Below, piece by piece: positions 5,486 to 5,961 of a stretch of DNA of 5,961 bases. The notes beneath the pieces are model-generated. The model did no database searches. It saw only the letters and a list, made by a program, of their open reading frames with translations, and was not told the origin of the DNA. The DNA is from Gammaproteobacteria bacterium (GTDB taxonomy: Bacteria; Pseudomonadota; Gammaproteobacteria; Steroidobacterales; Woeseiaceae). Position numbers and translations under genes: made by a program. The stretch is taken from the NCBI GenBank assembly GCA_030641695.1, contig DAOWGY010000023.1, positions 1 to 5,961 on the forward strand, given 5' to 3'. Numbering within the stretch: position 1 is the stretch's first letter; every line of letters begins with the position of its first letter.

Positions 5486-5961
5486 TTATCTTGTCACCTC
5501 GAAATCGCAGATCAGGGGGAGATGATCCGACAATCGAATGTCGGGAACCTCGAAACTCGTGACTTCGATACCTTCCTGGTAAAGCACGAAGTCGAGTTCC
5601 TTGCGGGGCGATCGACTCGGATACGTCGGCACACTGTCCTGGTTCGCCGACGTCAATCCGGCGGCGCGCAAAAACAGGTAGATTTCATTTTCGCCCCAAA
5701 AGGTATTGAAGTCACCCGCAACTATGACCGGCTTCTCGGTCTCCTCGATGAGATCGTGAAGGCGTCGTAATTGCAGGTGCCGGTGGCGATACTTGAGCGA
5801 CAGGTGCACGAGGAATACGGCAAATTCTTCCATTTCCAGTTCGATGATCAGGCGTTTGATGCCGGTATCGAAGTAATGGAACTTCTCGCCGTGAACGCGT
5901 TGCGCGGCCATGAAGGCGTTGCCCTGCTTGCGTATGATCGGAAGTATCTTGTTGATCGACT
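5486..5961 (-). CDS. Endonuclease/exonuclease/phosphatase (EEP) family protein, 3' part (partial)
   Basis: The last 157 codons of a gene that enters from the right edge; it ends in TAA at 5488-5486. The frame is open to the edge and family-like sequence (INKILPIIRKQGNAF) precedes the internal ATG at 5911, so that ATG is not the start. EEP proteins are metal-dependent phosphodiesterases of the DNase I / exonuclease III / sphingomyelinase fold. Visible motifs, counted from the first residue in the window, are VHLSLKYRHRHLQ (51-63) with the active-site His52, VAGDFNT (80-86), LDFVL with Asp123, and the C-terminal SDHLPLICDFE (144-154) with the Asp-His pair. All are intact. The N-terminal metal-binding part lies outside the window. 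The substrate cannot be told: it could be nucleic acid, a phospholipid or a phosphoinositide-like compound. It is followed after 2 nt by the beta-oxidation gene, so the two are very likely one transcript. Confidence 0.92.
   Translation of the reverse strand, partial: SINKILPIIRKQGNAFMAAQRVHGEKFHYFDTGIKRLIIELEMEEFAVFLVHLSLKYRHRHLQLRRLHDLIEETEKPVIVAGDFNTFWGENEIYLFLRAAGLTSANQDSVPTYPSRSPRKELDFVLYQEGIEVTSFEVPDIRLSDHLPLICDFEVTR

Noticed and set aside
5486..5911. EEP gene as a complete 141-residue gene starting at 5911
   Set aside because: The frame stays open to the window edge with family-like residues before this ATG, and 141 residues are too few for the fold. The gene is partial.

Overview
The window looks like chromosomal DNA from a gammaproteobacterium. 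It is GC-rich by eye and densely coded. Its left part carries the order mltG - tmk - holB - pilZ, which is typical of gammaproteobacteria, and the PilZ protein closely resembles the type IV pilus PilZ of Pseudomonas. I cannot name the genus from the sequence alone.

Left part, plus strand (1-2120): the 3' end of mltG (septum-associated lytic transglycosylase), then tmk (thymidylate kinase), holB (delta' subunit of the DNA polymerase III clamp loader) and pilZ (type IV pilus biogenesis). The mltG-tmk and holB-pilZ gaps are 1 and 4 nt, so these genes are probably co-transcribed. The tmk-holB gap is 32 nt and strikingly AT-rich.

Centre (2121-2217): the gap between the convergent pilZ and the next gene is almost wholly made of three REP-type palindromic units (2122-2147, 2160-2185, 2187-2212). 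The outer two are perfect inverted copies. The middle one is a diverged copy of the right-hand unit in the same orientation, with a compensatory base-pair change in its stem.

Right part, minus strand (2218-5961), read from right to left: the 3' part of an endonuclease/exonuclease/phosphatase (EEP) family gene runs in from the right edge. Two nt after its stop begins a bifunctional enoyl-CoA hydratase / 3-hydroxyacyl-CoA dehydrogenase (alpha subunit type, fatty acid beta-oxidation). A probable intrinsic terminator lies about 115 nt beyond that gene. Then comes a separate gene for a protein with two cyclic-nucleotide-binding-like domains and a C-terminal rhodanese domain, probably a signalling protein of unknown role.

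The most notable observations are the triple REP cluster, the cNMP-cNMP-rhodanese architecture, the loss of the usual zinc-binding cysteines in delta', and the tight coupling of an EEP phosphodiesterase gene to a beta-oxidation gene. I saw no RNA gene, CRISPR array, phage gene or transposase in the window.
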